64,000 nucleotides of DNA. Source: Sphingopyxis sp. CCNWLW2. GTDB lineage: Bacteria; Pseudomonadota; Alphaproteobacteria; Sphingomonadales; Sphingomonadaceae. Shown here one piece after another: positions 51,203 through 60,750 of the stretch (positions are counted from its first letter, which is position 1; every line of letters begins with the position of its first letter). A model generated the notes under the pieces. It searched no databases. It was not told the DNA's origin and saw nothing but the letters and a program-made list of their open reading frames with translations. Position numbers and translations under genes: made by a program. The DNA lies in assembly GCF_037095755.1 (NCBI RefSeq), contig NZ_JBAWKJ010000001.1:2173001-2237000 (forward strand), written 5' to 3'.

Positions 51203-52156
51203 ATGTTTTCGGGACGAAATGCTATAGTTGCCGGGGCGGCAATAATCTTGGGCTTGATCGTCGTTTTTCTGGCGAACGCCTATTTCAGCGGGGTCGAAAA
51301 GAAGGAAAAGCTGCGGACCGAACAGGCCCAGCTCGTTCAGGTGCTCGTGGCGTCGCAGCCTTTGGATTTCGGCACTGAATTGACGGTGCAGAACACGAAG
51401 CTGGTCGGCTGGCCCGCCGCTTCCTTGCCTGAGGGCGCCTTCAAGACCAGCATCGGTATCATCAACAACCCGCGCGGCGCGCGCGTGGCGCTTCGCCCGA
51501 TCGCGGTCGGCGAACCCATCCTTTCATCGAAGATCACCGGCATCGGCGGCCGCGCCGCGGTTTCGGCGCTGCTCCCCGAGGGGATGCGCGCGGTGGCGGT
51601 CGGGGTCAATGCGGTGACCGGCGTTGGCGGATTGCTGACGCCCGGCGATGTCGTCGATGTGCTCGTGACCCGCGAGATGGGGGGCGAAGCCGACGACAAG
51701 GACCAGATGACCGACATCGTGCTCGAAAAGGTACGTGTCATCGCGATCGACCAGGTGTCCGACGAGGACAAGACCGACCCGAAGGTCGCGAAGACCGCGA
51801 CGCTGGAGGTCGATGCCTTTGGCGCGCAGAAACTCGCGCTGGCGCGCGAGATCGGCACCATATCGCTCGCGCTGCGCAATGTGACGAGCCTCGAGGACGG
51901 CGCGAACCTGACCGTCACCCAGCAGGATCTGGGCAGCGGCTGGCGCTCGGCGCCGCGCCGCGGGCAGCCGCAATCCTCGCCCGGCCTCGCGGGCCTGCCG
52001 CCCGGCTTCTACAGCGAAACGCCGATGGCGGCCCCGCGTTATGCCGCACCGCGCGCTGCAGCGCCCGCCGCGCCGCCGCGCCCCGCCGGGCCGTCGGTTG
52101 AAATCGTCCGCGGCGTGTCCACCACCACTTATGAGGTCAAACGCCATGGCTCGTGA
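51203..52156 (+). CDS. cpaB: Flp pilus assembly protein CpaB/RcpC
   Basis: A 317-residue protein with an N-terminal hydrophobic anchor (AIVAGAAIILGLIVVFLANA) and an SAF-like domain (LLPEGMRAVAVGVNAVTGVGGLLTPGD), characteristic of CpaB. The C-terminal third is Pro/Ala-rich and probably periplasmic. It is thought to assist the CpaC secretin in the periplasm. The 3' end overlaps the cpaC start by 11 bases, indicating coupling. Confidence 0.92.
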   Translation: MFSGRNAIVAGAAIILGLIVVFLANAYFSGVEKKEKLRTEQAQLVQVLVASQPLDFGTELTVQNTKLVGWPAASLPEGAFKTSIGIINNPRGARVALRPIAVGEPILSSKITGIGGRAAVSALLPEGMRAVAVGVNAVTGVGGLLTPGDVVDVLVTREMGGEADDKDQMTDIVLEKVRVIAIDQVSDEDKTDPKVAKTATLEVDAFGAQKLALAREIGTISLALRNVTSLEDGANLTVTQQDLGSGWRSAPRRGQPQSSPGLAGLPPGFYSETPMAAPRYAAPRAAAPAAPPRPAGPSVEIVRGVSTTTYEVKRHGS

Positions 52157-53609
52157 TATTCGCCGCCGCGCCATGCGCCGGGTCGCCCTTGCGCTCGCGC
52201 TGCCGCTGGCCTTCGCCGCCGCGGCGCCTGCCGCCCATGCGCAGATGAGCGCCGCCGGCGTCCATGCCGGCCAGCTCGACGTACCGCTGAACAAGAGCCA
52301 GACGGTGACGCTCGACCGCCCGTTCGGCCGCGCGATGATCGGGTCCGAAGAGATTGCGGACATCATGCCGATCTCCGACCGCTCCATCTATGTGCTGGGC
52401 AAGAAGATGGGGACGACCAGCCTGACCGTCTATGACAAGGGCGGGCGCGTCATCACCATCGTCGATGTCGCGGTCGGCCCCGATGTGCTGTCGCTGCGCC
52501 GCCAGCTTTCCGAACTGATGCCCGGAGAGAATATCAGCGCGCGCATCGCGAATGACGCGGTCGTGCTGTCGGGCGTCGTCAGCAGCGCCTCGGCGGCGCA
52601 GAACGCCGTCCAGATCGCGGGAACCTACGCGGGCGAGAAGGTCGTCAACATGATGGGGGTCGGGTCGAGCCAGCAGGTGATGCTGGAAGTCCGCTTTTCC
52701 GAAATCAACCGCCAGACCGGCAAGGAAATCGGGGTCAGCGGCTTCTTCCGTAACGGATCGGGGAGCTTCGATGGTGTGATCGGCAACGGCGCATCCCTTG
52801 TTCCCGATGCCGATACCGGTGAAGGCGTGCTGAAACTCGGGTCGATCACCGAAAGCTTTGGCATCTTTCGCAAGAGCTTCAGCCTCGGCGGGCTCGACAT
52901 ATTGGGCGTGCTCGACAGTCTGGAGGACAAAGGACTGGCGAAGACGCTCGCCGAACCGACGCTGGTCGCGCTGTCGGGCGAAAAGGCGAGTTTCCTGGCC
53001 GGCGGCGAATTTCCGATCCCGGTCGTGCAAGGCGGGGGCAGTGGCGGCGGGAACAACGGATCGAGCATCACGATCGAGTTCAAGCCGTTCGGCGTCAGCC
53101 TGGGTTTCACGCCGACGATCCTTGCCGACGGCGTGATCAACATGATCGTCGAGCCCGAAGTCAGCTCGATCGACCCCAATAATTCGATCGTCCTCAACGA
53201 CATCACTATTCCCGGGCTGCAGACGCGGCGCGCGTCGACCACGCTCGAATTGCGCGACGGTGAATCCTTCGCCATCGCGGGGTTGATCCGCCAGGATTTC
53301 GCGACGACGGTGCGCCAGGTGCCGCTGCTCGGATCGATCCCGATTATCGGGTCGCTGTTCCGCTCGTCGGGATTCAAGCGCGGCGAAACCGAATTGTTGA
53401 TCGTCGTCACCCCACGCCTCGTTCAGCCGATCAGGCCGAACCAGGTGGCGTTGCCCACCGAGCGCGTGGGCGAACCGGCGGAGATCGACCTGTTCCTGTT
53501 GGGTCGCACCGACACCGCGGTTCCCGCCGTTCCCCCGGTTCAGCAGATGCCACCGGCGACGACGGGAACCGCGGCACGCCCCAAGGAAGGAAGCGGCTAT
53601 GACTATTGA
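52146..53609 (+). CDS. cpaC: Tad pilus secretin CpaC/RcpA
   Basis: A 487-residue outer-membrane secretin. Signal peptide at residues 1-33 ends AAHAQM, then the pilus/secretin N-terminal domain (IMPISDRSIYVLGKKMGTTS), a BON-like/N-domain region, and the secretin domain (VALSGEKASFLAGGEFPIPV ... LLGSIPIIGSLFRS). It forms the outer-membrane channel for the Flp fibre. Start ATG 52146 overlaps cpaB; its stop overlaps the next small gene by 11 bases. Confidence 0.93.
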   Translation: MARDIRRRAMRRVALALALPLAFAAAAPAAHAQMSAAGVHAGQLDVPLNKSQTVTLDRPFGRAMIGSEEIADIMPISDRSIYVLGKKMGTTSLTVYDKGGRVITIVDVAVGPDVLSLRRQLSELMPGENISARIANDAVVLSGVVSSASAAQNAVQIAGTYAGEKVVNMMGVGSSQQVMLEVRFSEINRQTGKEIGVSGFFRNGSGSFDGVIGNGASLVPDADTGEGVLKLGSITESFGIFRKSFSLGGLDILGVLDSLEDKGLAKTLAEPTLVALSGEKASFLAGGEFPIPVVQGGGSGGGNNGSSITIEFKPFGVSLGFTPTILADGVINMIVEPEVSSIDPNNSIVLNDITIPGLQTRRASTTLELRDGESFAIAGLIRQDFATTVRQVPLLGSIPIIGSLFRSSGFKRGETELLIVVTPRLVQPIRPNQVALPTERVGEPAEIDLFLLGRTDTAVPAVPPVQQMPPATTGTAARPKEGSGYDY

Positions 53610-53862
53610 TCCCCGCCATGGCGCCGCCGCGGCGCTCGCGCTGATCGTTGCCGGCTGTGCGCCGACCGATGCCACCTTCGGCAATGCGGTGCGACAGACG
53701 ATGGCGGCGCAGGTCGTCAATCCCGACCCGCAATATGAGGATCCGATCCTCACGACAGAGGCGGCAAAGGCCGCCAAGGCGGTCGATCGCTACCGGACCG
53801 ACAAGGTGAAGCGGCCCGACACGATCCGCACGACCGACACCCAGGTGGGCGCGCCGAAATAG
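53599..53862 (+). CDS. Small lipoprotein of the tad locus
   Basis: An 87-residue protein with a lipoprotein signal peptide ending LIVAGC (Cys19), then a hydrophilic region with QVVNPDPQYEDP and AVDRYRTDKVKRPDTIRTTD. It sits where cpaD is normally found but is much shorter than CpaD (about 200 residues). Its tail (AVDRYR..KV) faintly resembles the C-terminal region of CpaD. It overlaps cpaC and precedes cpaE by 15 bases. It may replace CpaD or be an extra pilotin-like part; this is inference. Confidence 0.72.
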   Translation: MTIDPRHGAAAALALIVAGCAPTDATFGNAVRQTMAAQVVNPDPQYEDPILTTEAAKAAKAVDRYRTDKVKRPDTIRTTDTQVGAPK

Positions 53863-53877
53863 GATGGGGATGGGACC

Positions 53878-55065
53878 GTGGGCAAGAATATCGACATGGA
53901 AACGCCCGTAAGCGATGGATTTCTCCGCTTGAACTGCAAGATCAAACTGTTGATTTCGGAGGAGGAGTTCGGACGGTCGGCGCTCGCGAGCGATGAATTT
54001 TCGAAACTGTCGTTCGAACTGGTGAGCCTCGCCGCCGATGCACCGATCCTGCCCGACATAATCGGCGATGCCGAATTGATCGTCGTCGAACTTGGTGCGG
54101 GCGATCCGCGGTCGATGCAGCGGCTGACCGCGCTGCGCACGCGCCACCCGGGCTTGCCACTGATCGTCGCGCTGCGCGACGGCGATCTCGCTACCACGCG
54201 CGCGTTGATCCGCCAGGGCGTCGACGATGTGATCGCGCTGCCGATCCAGCGCGCCGAATTCGACGATGCGGTCAACAACCTGCTCGCGGTGACGGCAAAG
54301 GAGGCGATAGCCGACGCCGGACTGGCTCCGGTGATCGCGGTTGCGCAAAGCGTCGGCGGGATCGGCGCGACGACCGTCGCGACGCACATCGCCCATTATC
54401 TGGGCGGGGTGAGCGAGCGCGGCTGCTGCCTCGTCGATCTGGACCTCCAGTTCGGCAATGCGGCCTCCTATCTCGGCCGCCCCTCCGGGCTCACGATGGA
54501 CGAACTGCTCGGCGCGGGCACGCGGGTGGATGGCGAACTGCTGCGCAGCGTCGCCGCCAGCGATGGAGGCGTTGCGGTGATCGCGGCGCCCGAGAAGATC
54601 GCGCCGCTCGAAGCGGTCGAGATCGATCAGTTGATGCGCGTACTCGACCTCGCGCGGCGGCAATATAGCCATGTGGTACTCGACCTGCCCGGCAATTGGG
54701 CCAATTGGACGCTGTCGGCGATCGACAAGGCAGATATGATCCTGCTGATCGTCGATCTGTCGATCGGCAGCTTGCGTCAGGCGCGCCGACGGCTGACCCT
54801 GTTCGAGGAAACGGGGATCGATCCCTCGCGCATCCGGGTCGTCGCCAATCGTGTCGAAAAGAGAATGTTCCGGACTATCGGCGTACAAGACGCCGCCGAC
54901 GCGCTCCGTTATCCGGTCTTTGCGACCGTCCACAGCGACTATGCGGTCGTTCAGTCGGCGCAGGACCAGGGCGTCCTCGTCAGCGCGGTGGCGCGCAAGA
55001 ACAAGGTCGCAACCGATCTCGCGGCGCTCGCCGAACAGGTCGCCGCTGCGTTGGGCAAGGACTAG
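53878..55065 (+). CDS. cpaE: Pilus assembly ATPase CpaE/TadZ
   Basis: A 395-residue protein with an N-terminal pseudo-receiver domain (about residues 20-140) and a MinD/ParA-like ATPase domain. The Walker A region reads AQSVGGIGATTVATHIA, the CpaE variant of the deviant Walker A in which the invariant Lys before the Thr pair is replaced by Ala. TadZ proteins position the pilus machinery at the pole. GTG at 53878 is the start; ATG at 53896 is an alternative. It is followed by cpaF after five bases. Confidence 0.92.
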   Translation: MGKNIDMETPVSDGFLRLNCKIKLLISEEEFGRSALASDEFSKLSFELVSLAADAPILPDIIGDAELIVVELGAGDPRSMQRLTALRTRHPGLPLIVALRDGDLATTRALIRQGVDDVIALPIQRAEFDDAVNNLLAVTAKEAIADAGLAPVIAVAQSVGGIGATTVATHIAHYLGGVSERGCCLVDLDLQFGNAASYLGRPSGLTMDELLGAGTRVDGELLRSVAASDGGVAVIAAPEKIAPLEAVEIDQLMRVLDLARRQYSHVVLDLPGNWANWTLSAIDKADMILLIVDLSIGSLRQARRRLTLFEETGIDPSRIRVVANRVEKRMFRTIGVQDAADALRYPVFATVHSDYAVVQSAQDQGVLVSAVARKNKVATDLAALAEQVAAALGKD

Positions 55066-55070
55066 ATCGC

Positions 55071-56444
55071 ATGTGGCAGGTCCAGCGGCAGAAAAGTTCG
55101 AAAACCGATGGGCCGACGGCGCCCGCGCCGGCTCAGGCCGCCGTGTCCGGAGACGGCGCACCCGAACGTGGCGCTGCCCTGTTGTCGCTGAAAGTGCGGG
55201 TCCATCGCGAACTGCTCGATGAAATCAATCTCGCGCAACTCGACAAGATGTCGCGCGCGCAGATCGAGGCGGAGGCAGGTGACATGATCGCCGGCATTCT
55301 TGCACGGCACCAGACGGCGCTGACCGCGATCGAGCGTAAAATGCTCGTCGCCAATGTGCTCGATGAACTCCTCGGATTGGGCCCGCTCGAACCGCTGCTC
55401 CAGGACGAAACGATCACCGATATCCTGGTCAACGGTCACGACACGGTTTTTGTCGAACGGCTGGGCCTGCTCGAACCTGTCGATACGCGCTTCAAGGATG
55501 AGCGACACCTTTTTCGTATCATCCAGAAGATCGCGAGCGGCGTGGGGCGCAGGATCGACGAGTCCTCACCGTTTGTCGATGCGCGCCTTCCGAACGGGGC
55601 GCGCGTCAACGCGATCGTGCCGCCGCTCGCGCTCGATGGCTCGCTGCTCTCGATCCGCAAATTTTCGCATATTCCGATCGACATGGCGAAACTTGTCGAA
55701 TTCGGCAGCGTTCCGGTTGCCGTCGCGCAGGTGCTGCAGGGCGTGGTGGCGGCACGGCGCAATATCCTGATTTCAGGCGGCACCGGATCGGGCAAGACGA
55801 CTCTACTCAATGCGGTTTCCTCCTTTATCGACGAACGTGAGCGTATCGTCACCATCGAGGATTCCGCCGAACTGCAATTGCAGCAATCTCACGTCGCGCG
55901 CCTCGAAACGCGCCCCGCCAATATCGAAGGAAGGGGTGAGGTGACGCAGCGCGACCTCGTGAAGAACGCGCTTCGCATGCGTCCCGACCGCATCATCATC
56001 GGCGAAGTCCGCGCCGGCGAGGCGTTTGACATGCTTCAGGCGATGAACACCGGCCATGACGGGTCGATGACGACGGTCCACGCCAACACCGCACGCGATG
56101 CGCTGGCGCGCGTCGAGCAGATGGTCGGCATGAGTGGCATCGAAATGTCGCCGCGGGCGGCACGGGCGCAGATCGCGTCGGCGATCAACGTCGTGATACA
56201 GATCGGCCGCCTTTCGGATGGCCGTCGACGGCTGCTCAGCCTGTCCGAAATCACGGGCATGGAAGGCGAGATCGTTACGATGCAGGATATTTTCCTGTTC
56301 CGTATGACCGGGCGAGATGCCGACAACCGTGTGCTGGGCCATTTCGAGGCGACGGGCATCCGCCCCAAATTTCTCGAGACCTTGTCGGCCCATGGCGTCG
56401 AATTGTCGCCGGACCTGTTCCGGCCTGATCGCCCGGTGACCTGA
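55071..56444 (+). CDS. cpaF: Pilus secretion ATPase CpaF/TadA
   Basis: A 457-residue type II/IV secretion ATPase. Walker [13 protein letters not shown], Asp box [10 protein letters not shown] and Walker [16 protein letters not shown] are present, with the His box MTTVHANT. It powers Flp pilus assembly at the inner membrane face. ATG at 55071 starts five bases after cpaE; the frame upstream is in another reading frame of cpaE. It is followed by tadB after one base. Confidence 0.95.
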   Translation: MWQVQRQKSSKTDGPTAPAPAQAAVSGDGAPERGAALLSLKVRVHRELLDEINLAQLDKMSRAQIEAEAGDMIAGILARHQTALTAIERKMLVANVLDELLGLGPLEPLLQDETITDILVNGHDTVFVERLGLLEPVDTRFKDERHLFRIIQKIASGVGRRIDESSPFVDARLPNGARVNAIVPPLALDGSLLSIRKFSHIPIDMAKLVEFGSVPVAVAQVLQGVVAARRNILISGGTGSGKTTLLNAVSSFIDERERIVTIEDSAELQLQQSHVARLETRPANIEGRGEVTQRDLVKNALRMRPDRIIIGEVRAGEAFDMLQAMNTGHDGSMTTVHANTARDALARVEQMVGMSGIEMSPRAARAQIASAINVVIQIGRLSDGRRRLLSLSEITGMEGEIVTMQDIFLFRMTGRDADNRVLGHFEATGIRPKFLETLSAHGVELSPDLFRPDRPVT

Positions 56445-56445
56445 C

Positions 56446-57447
56446 ATGAACGATACGGCTCTTCGTTTTCTGACGATGCTGGCCCTTTTCGCGTTCATCG
56501 TGCTGGTCGCGCAGCTGGCGGGTGGCGCCATTGCCGACCGGCGCGCCAAGAGCCGGGCGGTCAATGCGCGTTTGCGGATGATCGAGTCAGGTGTTGACCG
56601 GGAAACGGTGACCGCCAGGCTGCGCAAGGACATGCCGCACGATATTCCGGGGGCGCCGCAATGGGTTTCCAACGCTGCGCGTGCTTTTCACCGGATGCTC
56701 AATGCCGCGAACATAAAACGTTCGGCGCGCGAGGTGTTCGGCGCCATGCTGCTCGGCGCGCTGGCGGTTGCCGCGCTGATCCTCGTGCTCGCCGGTTGGT
56801 CGGGTGTCGCCGTCACCTTCGGCGTGATCCAGCTGGCGGTGGCGATGGGCGCAGTCGTCGGCATATTATTGCCCTGGATGGTGATTGGCCGGCTAGCCGA
56901 CGCGCGCCGTCGGCGCATGGAGAGTCAGTTTCCGGTGGCGCTCGATATTTTTGTTCGCGGATTGCGCGCGGGTCATCCGATCCCTGCGGCGCTCAATCTG
57001 CTGGTCGAGGAAATGGAAGATCCCGTCGGCACCGAATTCGGTATCGTCGCCGACGAGATCGCTTTTGGTTTCGGGTTGCGTGAAGCTCTGTCGCGTATGG
57101 CTCAGCGCTGGGGTTTGCCGGATATCGACATGTTCGTCGTATCCGTTTCCGTTCAGATGGAAACGGGCGGAAACTTGGCGGAAATCCTCGAAAATCTCAG
57201 TCGGGTCATTCGCGAGCGCGCGAGCATGTTCATGAAGGTTCGCGCTCTGAGTTCCGAAGGCCGGATGACCGCTCTCGTTCTCACAGTTCTGCCGATCCTT
57301 GCTTTCGCAGGCTTGTTTACGGTCAACCCGGGGTTCTATCTCGACGTCGCGGGGGATCCGATTTTCATCTTCGGCTTTGCCGGGGTTTTGCTCCTTTACC
57401 TGATCGGCTTTATCGCCATCCGGCGGATGGTGGACCTGAAAGTATAG
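56446..57447 (+). CDS. tadB: Flp pilus assembly protein TadB
   Basis: A 333-residue inner-membrane protein with a type II secretion F (GspF-like) domain at about residues 160-290 (VALDIFVRGLRAGHPIPAAL ... QMETGGNLAEILENLSRVIRERASM). Hydrophobic helices are at the N-terminus, about 100-145 and at the C-terminus. Together with TadC it forms the inner-membrane platform for pilus assembly. It begins one base after cpaF and is followed after one base by tadC. Confidence 0.93.
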   Translation: MNDTALRFLTMLALFAFIVLVAQLAGGAIADRRAKSRAVNARLRMIESGVDRETVTARLRKDMPHDIPGAPQWVSNAARAFHRMLNAANIKRSAREVFGAMLLGALAVAALILVLAGWSGVAVTFGVIQLAVAMGAVVGILLPWMVIGRLADARRRRMESQFPVALDIFVRGLRAGHPIPAALNLLVEEMEDPVGTEFGIVADEIAFGFGLREALSRMAQRWGLPDIDMFVVSVSVQMETGGNLAEILENLSRVIRERASMFMKVRALSSEGRMTALVLTVLPILAFAGLFTVNPGFYLDVAGDPIFIFGFAGVLLLYLIGFIAIRRMVDLKV

Positions 57448-57448
57448 C

Positions 57449-58429
57449 ATGGTCGAGCAAATCGCCTTGTCTCCGTTCATGCGATGGGCCGTCCTGCTGC
57501 TTCTGTTCGCCCTCGTATCCGCAGGCGCCTTTCTGGCGATCAGAGCCTTGCTCAGCCGCCGATTGATTCTAAGCCGCCTCGGAGAGGAATCGAAGACCGC
57601 CATCTCCGAAAGTGCGGCGGCCGTGCTGGACGCCTCGACCGCCAAGGCCAGTGCCTGGGCCAGGCTGACCGAAAGGATCGAGCGAGGAGGATTCTCGCTC
57701 GGCGACTCCGACCCCAAGGCTCTACAGGGCAAGATGATCGCGGCAGGTTACCGGTCGCCGCAGGCCCCGAAGATTTTCACGCTCGTTCGTCTTCTGCTAA
57801 TCTTCCTCTTGCCTTCGCTAGTTGTCTTTCCACAACTGGCATCGGACAAGCCGGTCTCCCTGCTGAGCCTTTACCTCCAGGGGGCGGGCCTTGCCGCGAT
57901 GGGGCTCATTCTGCCCAGCCTTTACCTAACTGCCAGGGCGGATCGCCGCCGGCAGGAAATCGTGAATGGCTTTCCCGATTGCCTTGATCTCATGCTGGTC
58001 TGCGTCGAAGCAGGGTTGGGGCTCGAAGCAGCGCTCGACCGGGTGGCGCGCGAGATGACGACATCGCACCCGCTTGTTGCCGAAACGCTCTTGCAGACGA
58101 CCTTGGAATTGCGTGCTGGTGCCAGTCGCGAAGAGGCGTTGCGCGCCATGGCGGACCGCACGCGCGTTGACGAAATTCGAGCCTTTTCGACCCTCTTGAT
58201 CCAGTCCGACAAGCTTGGTTCCAGCATCGCGACGACGCTTCGCACCTACGCCTCCGAAATGCGCGAAAAGCGTCGGATGCGGGCGGAAGAAAAGGCCCAT
58301 CGTCTACCTGTCCTCCTATCGATTCCTCTGGTTGCCTGCATGTTACCCGTGATGGTTGGTGTGCTGATGTTGCCGGCTGCCGTTCGCGTGATCCGCGACG
58401 TCGCACCGGCGATGGCGGGAGCTGGCTGA
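57449..58429 (+). CDS. tadC: Flp pilus assembly protein TadC
   Basis: A 326-residue inner-membrane protein with a GspF-like domain (NGFPDCLDLMLVCVEAGLGLEAALDRVAREM ..., then SDKLGSSIATTLRTYASEMREKRRMRAEEKA) and helices at both ends. It partners TadB in the platform complex. The ATG follows the tadB stop by one base, and the next gene starts two bases after its stop, so the row is tightly coupled. Confidence 0.93.
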   Translation: MVEQIALSPFMRWAVLLLLFALVSAGAFLAIRALLSRRLILSRLGEESKTAISESAAAVLDASTAKASAWARLTERIERGGFSLGDSDPKALQGKMIAAGYRSPQAPKIFTLVRLLLIFLLPSLVVFPQLASDKPVSLLSLYLQGAGLAAMGLILPSLYLTARADRRRQEIVNGFPDCLDLMLVCVEAGLGLEAALDRVAREMTTSHPLVAETLLQTTLELRAGASREEALRAMADRTRVDEIRAFSTLLIQSDKLGSSIATTLRTYASEMREKRRMRAEEKAHRLPVLLSIPLVACMLPVMVGVLMLPAAVRVIRDVAPAMAGAG

Positions 58430-58431
58430 TC

Positions 58432-59337
58432 ATGCATATCCGCGCCCCCGCCTATATGCTGATTGCCGGGCTGGCGTTGGCCAGTTGCTCATTCGGCCCG
58501 CGTTTGCAATCCGCGCTACCCGTGGTCAGGGATGTTCCGGTCCTCGCCGGTCTTTCGTCGGCGCAATCGCTCGAACGCGGGCGCGCCTTTCTCGCCTCCA
58601 GGCAGTATGGACTGGCAATCGAGCTGTTCAAGGCAGCGAGCCGCGATCCGGCGCTTGAGGTCGACAGCCTGAATGGCTTGGCGATCGCCTATGACGGTAT
58701 CGGTCGGCGCGACGTCGCGGAGCGCTATTTTCAGAAAGCGCTGGCCTTGCGGACCGATGATCAGCGGACGCGTCACAATCTTGCGACCTTTTATGCCGCA
58801 TCGCGGCAACCCGAAAAACGTCGATCGCTGTTGGCCGATGGTGCGGGTGCGCCCGTAGCCGAGCCGGCCGCGGCGTCCCGGTCTCCCGTCATCGATCCGG
58901 GATTGTCCGCCGAAATGCCGCGGGCCGAACAGGCATCGGCGGTCGCGAGCGAAGAATTGCGGAAACCAAGCCCACTCGGCGTCAGCTTTCGCCCCTTGCT
59001 GATCGAGGCCGGGCTTTCCGACGGGCCATCCGCGCCGTCCATGGCGCCGGCAGACGAAATGTCGATCGCTTGCTTGGCGAGTGCAGATCCTGCGGACCCG
59101 GGCGACGCAAAGGGCGGGATGCGGATGCTCCGCATCAGCGTTGGCGAGGTCTTCATCGCGACCCAGGCCGCCGGATCGCTCTGTTCGATCGTTCCGGAGA
59201 CAGCCGTCGCCGCGTTCCCGCCGGTGGCGATGAGCAACAAGGCCTATCTCGGATTGGTTGCGGCTTATCTCGACCAACTCAATCGCCTGAGCCATTTCGC
59301 GGGCATCAGCCTGCCAACCGCACCCGGGGCGACGTGA
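58432..59337 (+). CDS. TPR lipoprotein, TadD-like
   Basis: A 301-residue protein with a lipoprotein signal ending LALASC (Cys19). Two to three TPR-like units lie at about residues 45-130, for example SLERGRAFLASRQYGLAIELF and NGLAIAYDGIGRRDVAERYFQKAL. The C-terminal half is Ala/Pro-rich and has no clear domain. TadD is thought to be an outer-membrane pilotin-like lipoprotein. The start is two bases after tadC and the stop overlaps the next gene (GTGA). Confidence 0.82.
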   Translation: MHIRAPAYMLIAGLALASCSFGPRLQSALPVVRDVPVLAGLSSAQSLERGRAFLASRQYGLAIELFKAASRDPALEVDSLNGLAIAYDGIGRRDVAERYFQKALALRTDDQRTRHNLATFYAASRQPEKRRSLLADGAGAPVAEPAAASRSPVIDPGLSAEMPRAEQASAVASEELRKPSPLGVSFRPLLIEAGLSDGPSAPSMAPADEMSIACLASADPADPGDAKGGMRMLRISVGEVFIATQAAGSLCSIVPETAVAAFPPVAMSNKAYLGLVAAYLDQLNRLSHFAGISLPTAPGAT

Positions 59338-60227
59338 TATATCCGCGCAGCAATCGGATCGTTGCCGTTGCGATGGCGGTCATCCTTTATGGGATTTCGG
59401 CCGCCTGTCTGTTGGCGACCGAACCGCCCGGCTCGTCGGCAAGCGAAACAGATTCGGCGCGCGCGGATATGCTTCGTGCAGTCGACGACGCGCTGGTCGG
59501 CCAGCGATATGTCGAAGCGGGGGCGCTGTTGGACCGCTTGGCGAAGCAACCGGGGGGCGACAACGGCGATATCGCCCTGATGCGCGCGGAATGGCTCATC
59601 GCCGTCGGGCGGCCCTCCGAGGCGGTGCCGCTTTTGACGTCGATCAACGCTCACGAGCGGTGGCAATGCCGGAAATTATCCGCCGAAATGGCGGCTCTCG
59701 TCCAAATTTCCGATTTTGATCGGGCCGACCGAGTTGTGACCAGCGCCGAAAATGCCTGCCGCGAGGATCCGGTGTTCTGGCGCAGTTCGGGGCGGCTGTA
59801 CCTCGCTCGCGACCGGGCGCTCTCAGCGATCGTGGCGTTTCGCAACAGCCTTTCGCTCGATCCCGCGAACATCGGCGTGCGGGGGGACCTTGGCGTCGCC
59901 CTGATTTTCGCTGGCGATGGCGTGGAGGCGGCGCGCGTCCTTTCCGGGCTGCTGATCCTCGATCCCGATCAGGCGGAAGCCCGGATCAACCTGGATTACG
60001 CAAACGGGATGCTGGGTCAGCAACCGTCGCGGCGGTCATCGGATAGCGATCTGATGTGGAGCCGACGCCTGCAATATGCGGGCCTCGGCGCCGAGCGGGC
60101 GAACCATCCCCTCCTTGCCGAGGCGTTATTGAGTCGGGCGTTGCTCGAACGCCCGCGTCATGATGAGCAACTCTGGCAGCAATATGCCGCAGTAACGGGC
60201 CGCGGTGGTGAAAGGGTCGCGCATTGA
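59334..60227 (+). CDS. Second TPR protein of the tad locus
   Basis: A 297-residue protein starting at GTG 59334, which overlaps the preceding stop. It has a hydrophobic N-terminal anchor or signal (VAVAMAVILYGISAACLLA), then TPR-like repeats (YVEAGALLDRLAKQ, RADRVVTSAEN, ALSAIVAFRNSLSLDPANIGVRGDLGVALI). It looks like a second TadD-type scaffold or a variant used for pilus assembly. The peptidase gene begins at its stop (TTGA overlap). Confidence 0.75.
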   Translation: MIYPRSNRIVAVAMAVILYGISAACLLATEPPGSSASETDSARADMLRAVDDALVGQRYVEAGALLDRLAKQPGGDNGDIALMRAEWLIAVGRPSEAVPLLTSINAHERWQCRKLSAEMAALVQISDFDRADRVVTSAENACREDPVFWRSSGRLYLARDRALSAIVAFRNSLSLDPANIGVRGDLGVALIFAGDGVEAARVLSGLLILDPDQAEARINLDYANGMLGQQPSRRSSDSDLMWSRRLQYAGLGAERANHPLLAEALLSRALLERPRHDEQLWQQYAAVTGRGGERVAH

Positions 60228-60694
60228 TTGTGATCGAGGCAGCATATGTCGTCATCCTGGCGCTGGCGGCCTATTCCGATGCGCGCCGCTTCATCATTCC
60301 CAATATCTATCCGCTGCTCCTGCTCCTGCTCGGGGGTATCGCGTCGTTCGCCGGCTTTCCCTTCGCCGCGCCGCTGTGGTCGCACCTCCTGCATTTCGCG
60401 ATCGCGCTCGGGGCGGGAATGCTGCTGTTCCATCTCGGCTGGTTCGGCGGCGGCGATGTCAAGCTCTATGCCGCCGTCTCCTTATGGTTCGCCCTTTCAA
60501 ACGGCCTGTTTCTGCTGCTCGTCGTCTCGCTGAGCGGTGTGGCGGTCGTGTTGCTGTCAATCGTGCTCCGCCTGGGGCTGACCGCCTTCGGTCGCGCCGA
60601 TCGGACAAAGGGCAGCTTTATGAAACGCCGGATCGCCTATGGACTGGCGATAGGGGGCGGTGGGATCGCCTCGATGCTTTTGGTTTATCCTTGA
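60224..60694 (+). CDS. cpaA: Prepilin peptidase CpaA/TadV (type IV-B)
   Basis: A 156-residue inner-membrane aspartic protease. The two catalytic aspartates lie in AYSDARRFIIPN and in GGGDVKLYAA (GxGD). It cleaves the Flp leader peptide and possibly the TadE/F prepilins. Start codons here are ambiguous: TTG at 60224 or GTG at 60230. It is the last plus-strand gene of the tad locus and converges with the minus-strand tadE-like gene. Confidence 0.9.
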   Translation: MIVIEAAYVVILALAAYSDARRFIIPNIYPLLLLLLGGIASFAGFPFAAPLWSHLLHFAIALGAGMLLFHLGWFGGGDVKLYAAVSLWFALSNGLFLLLVVSLSGVAVVLLSIVLRLGLTAFGRADRTKGSFMKRRIAYGLAIGGGGIASMLLVYP

Positions 60695-60750
60695 GGCAGG
60701 AATCCGACTGCCGTCGTCGCGGCGCGGGCGCCGGGGAAAGCTAATTGGTA

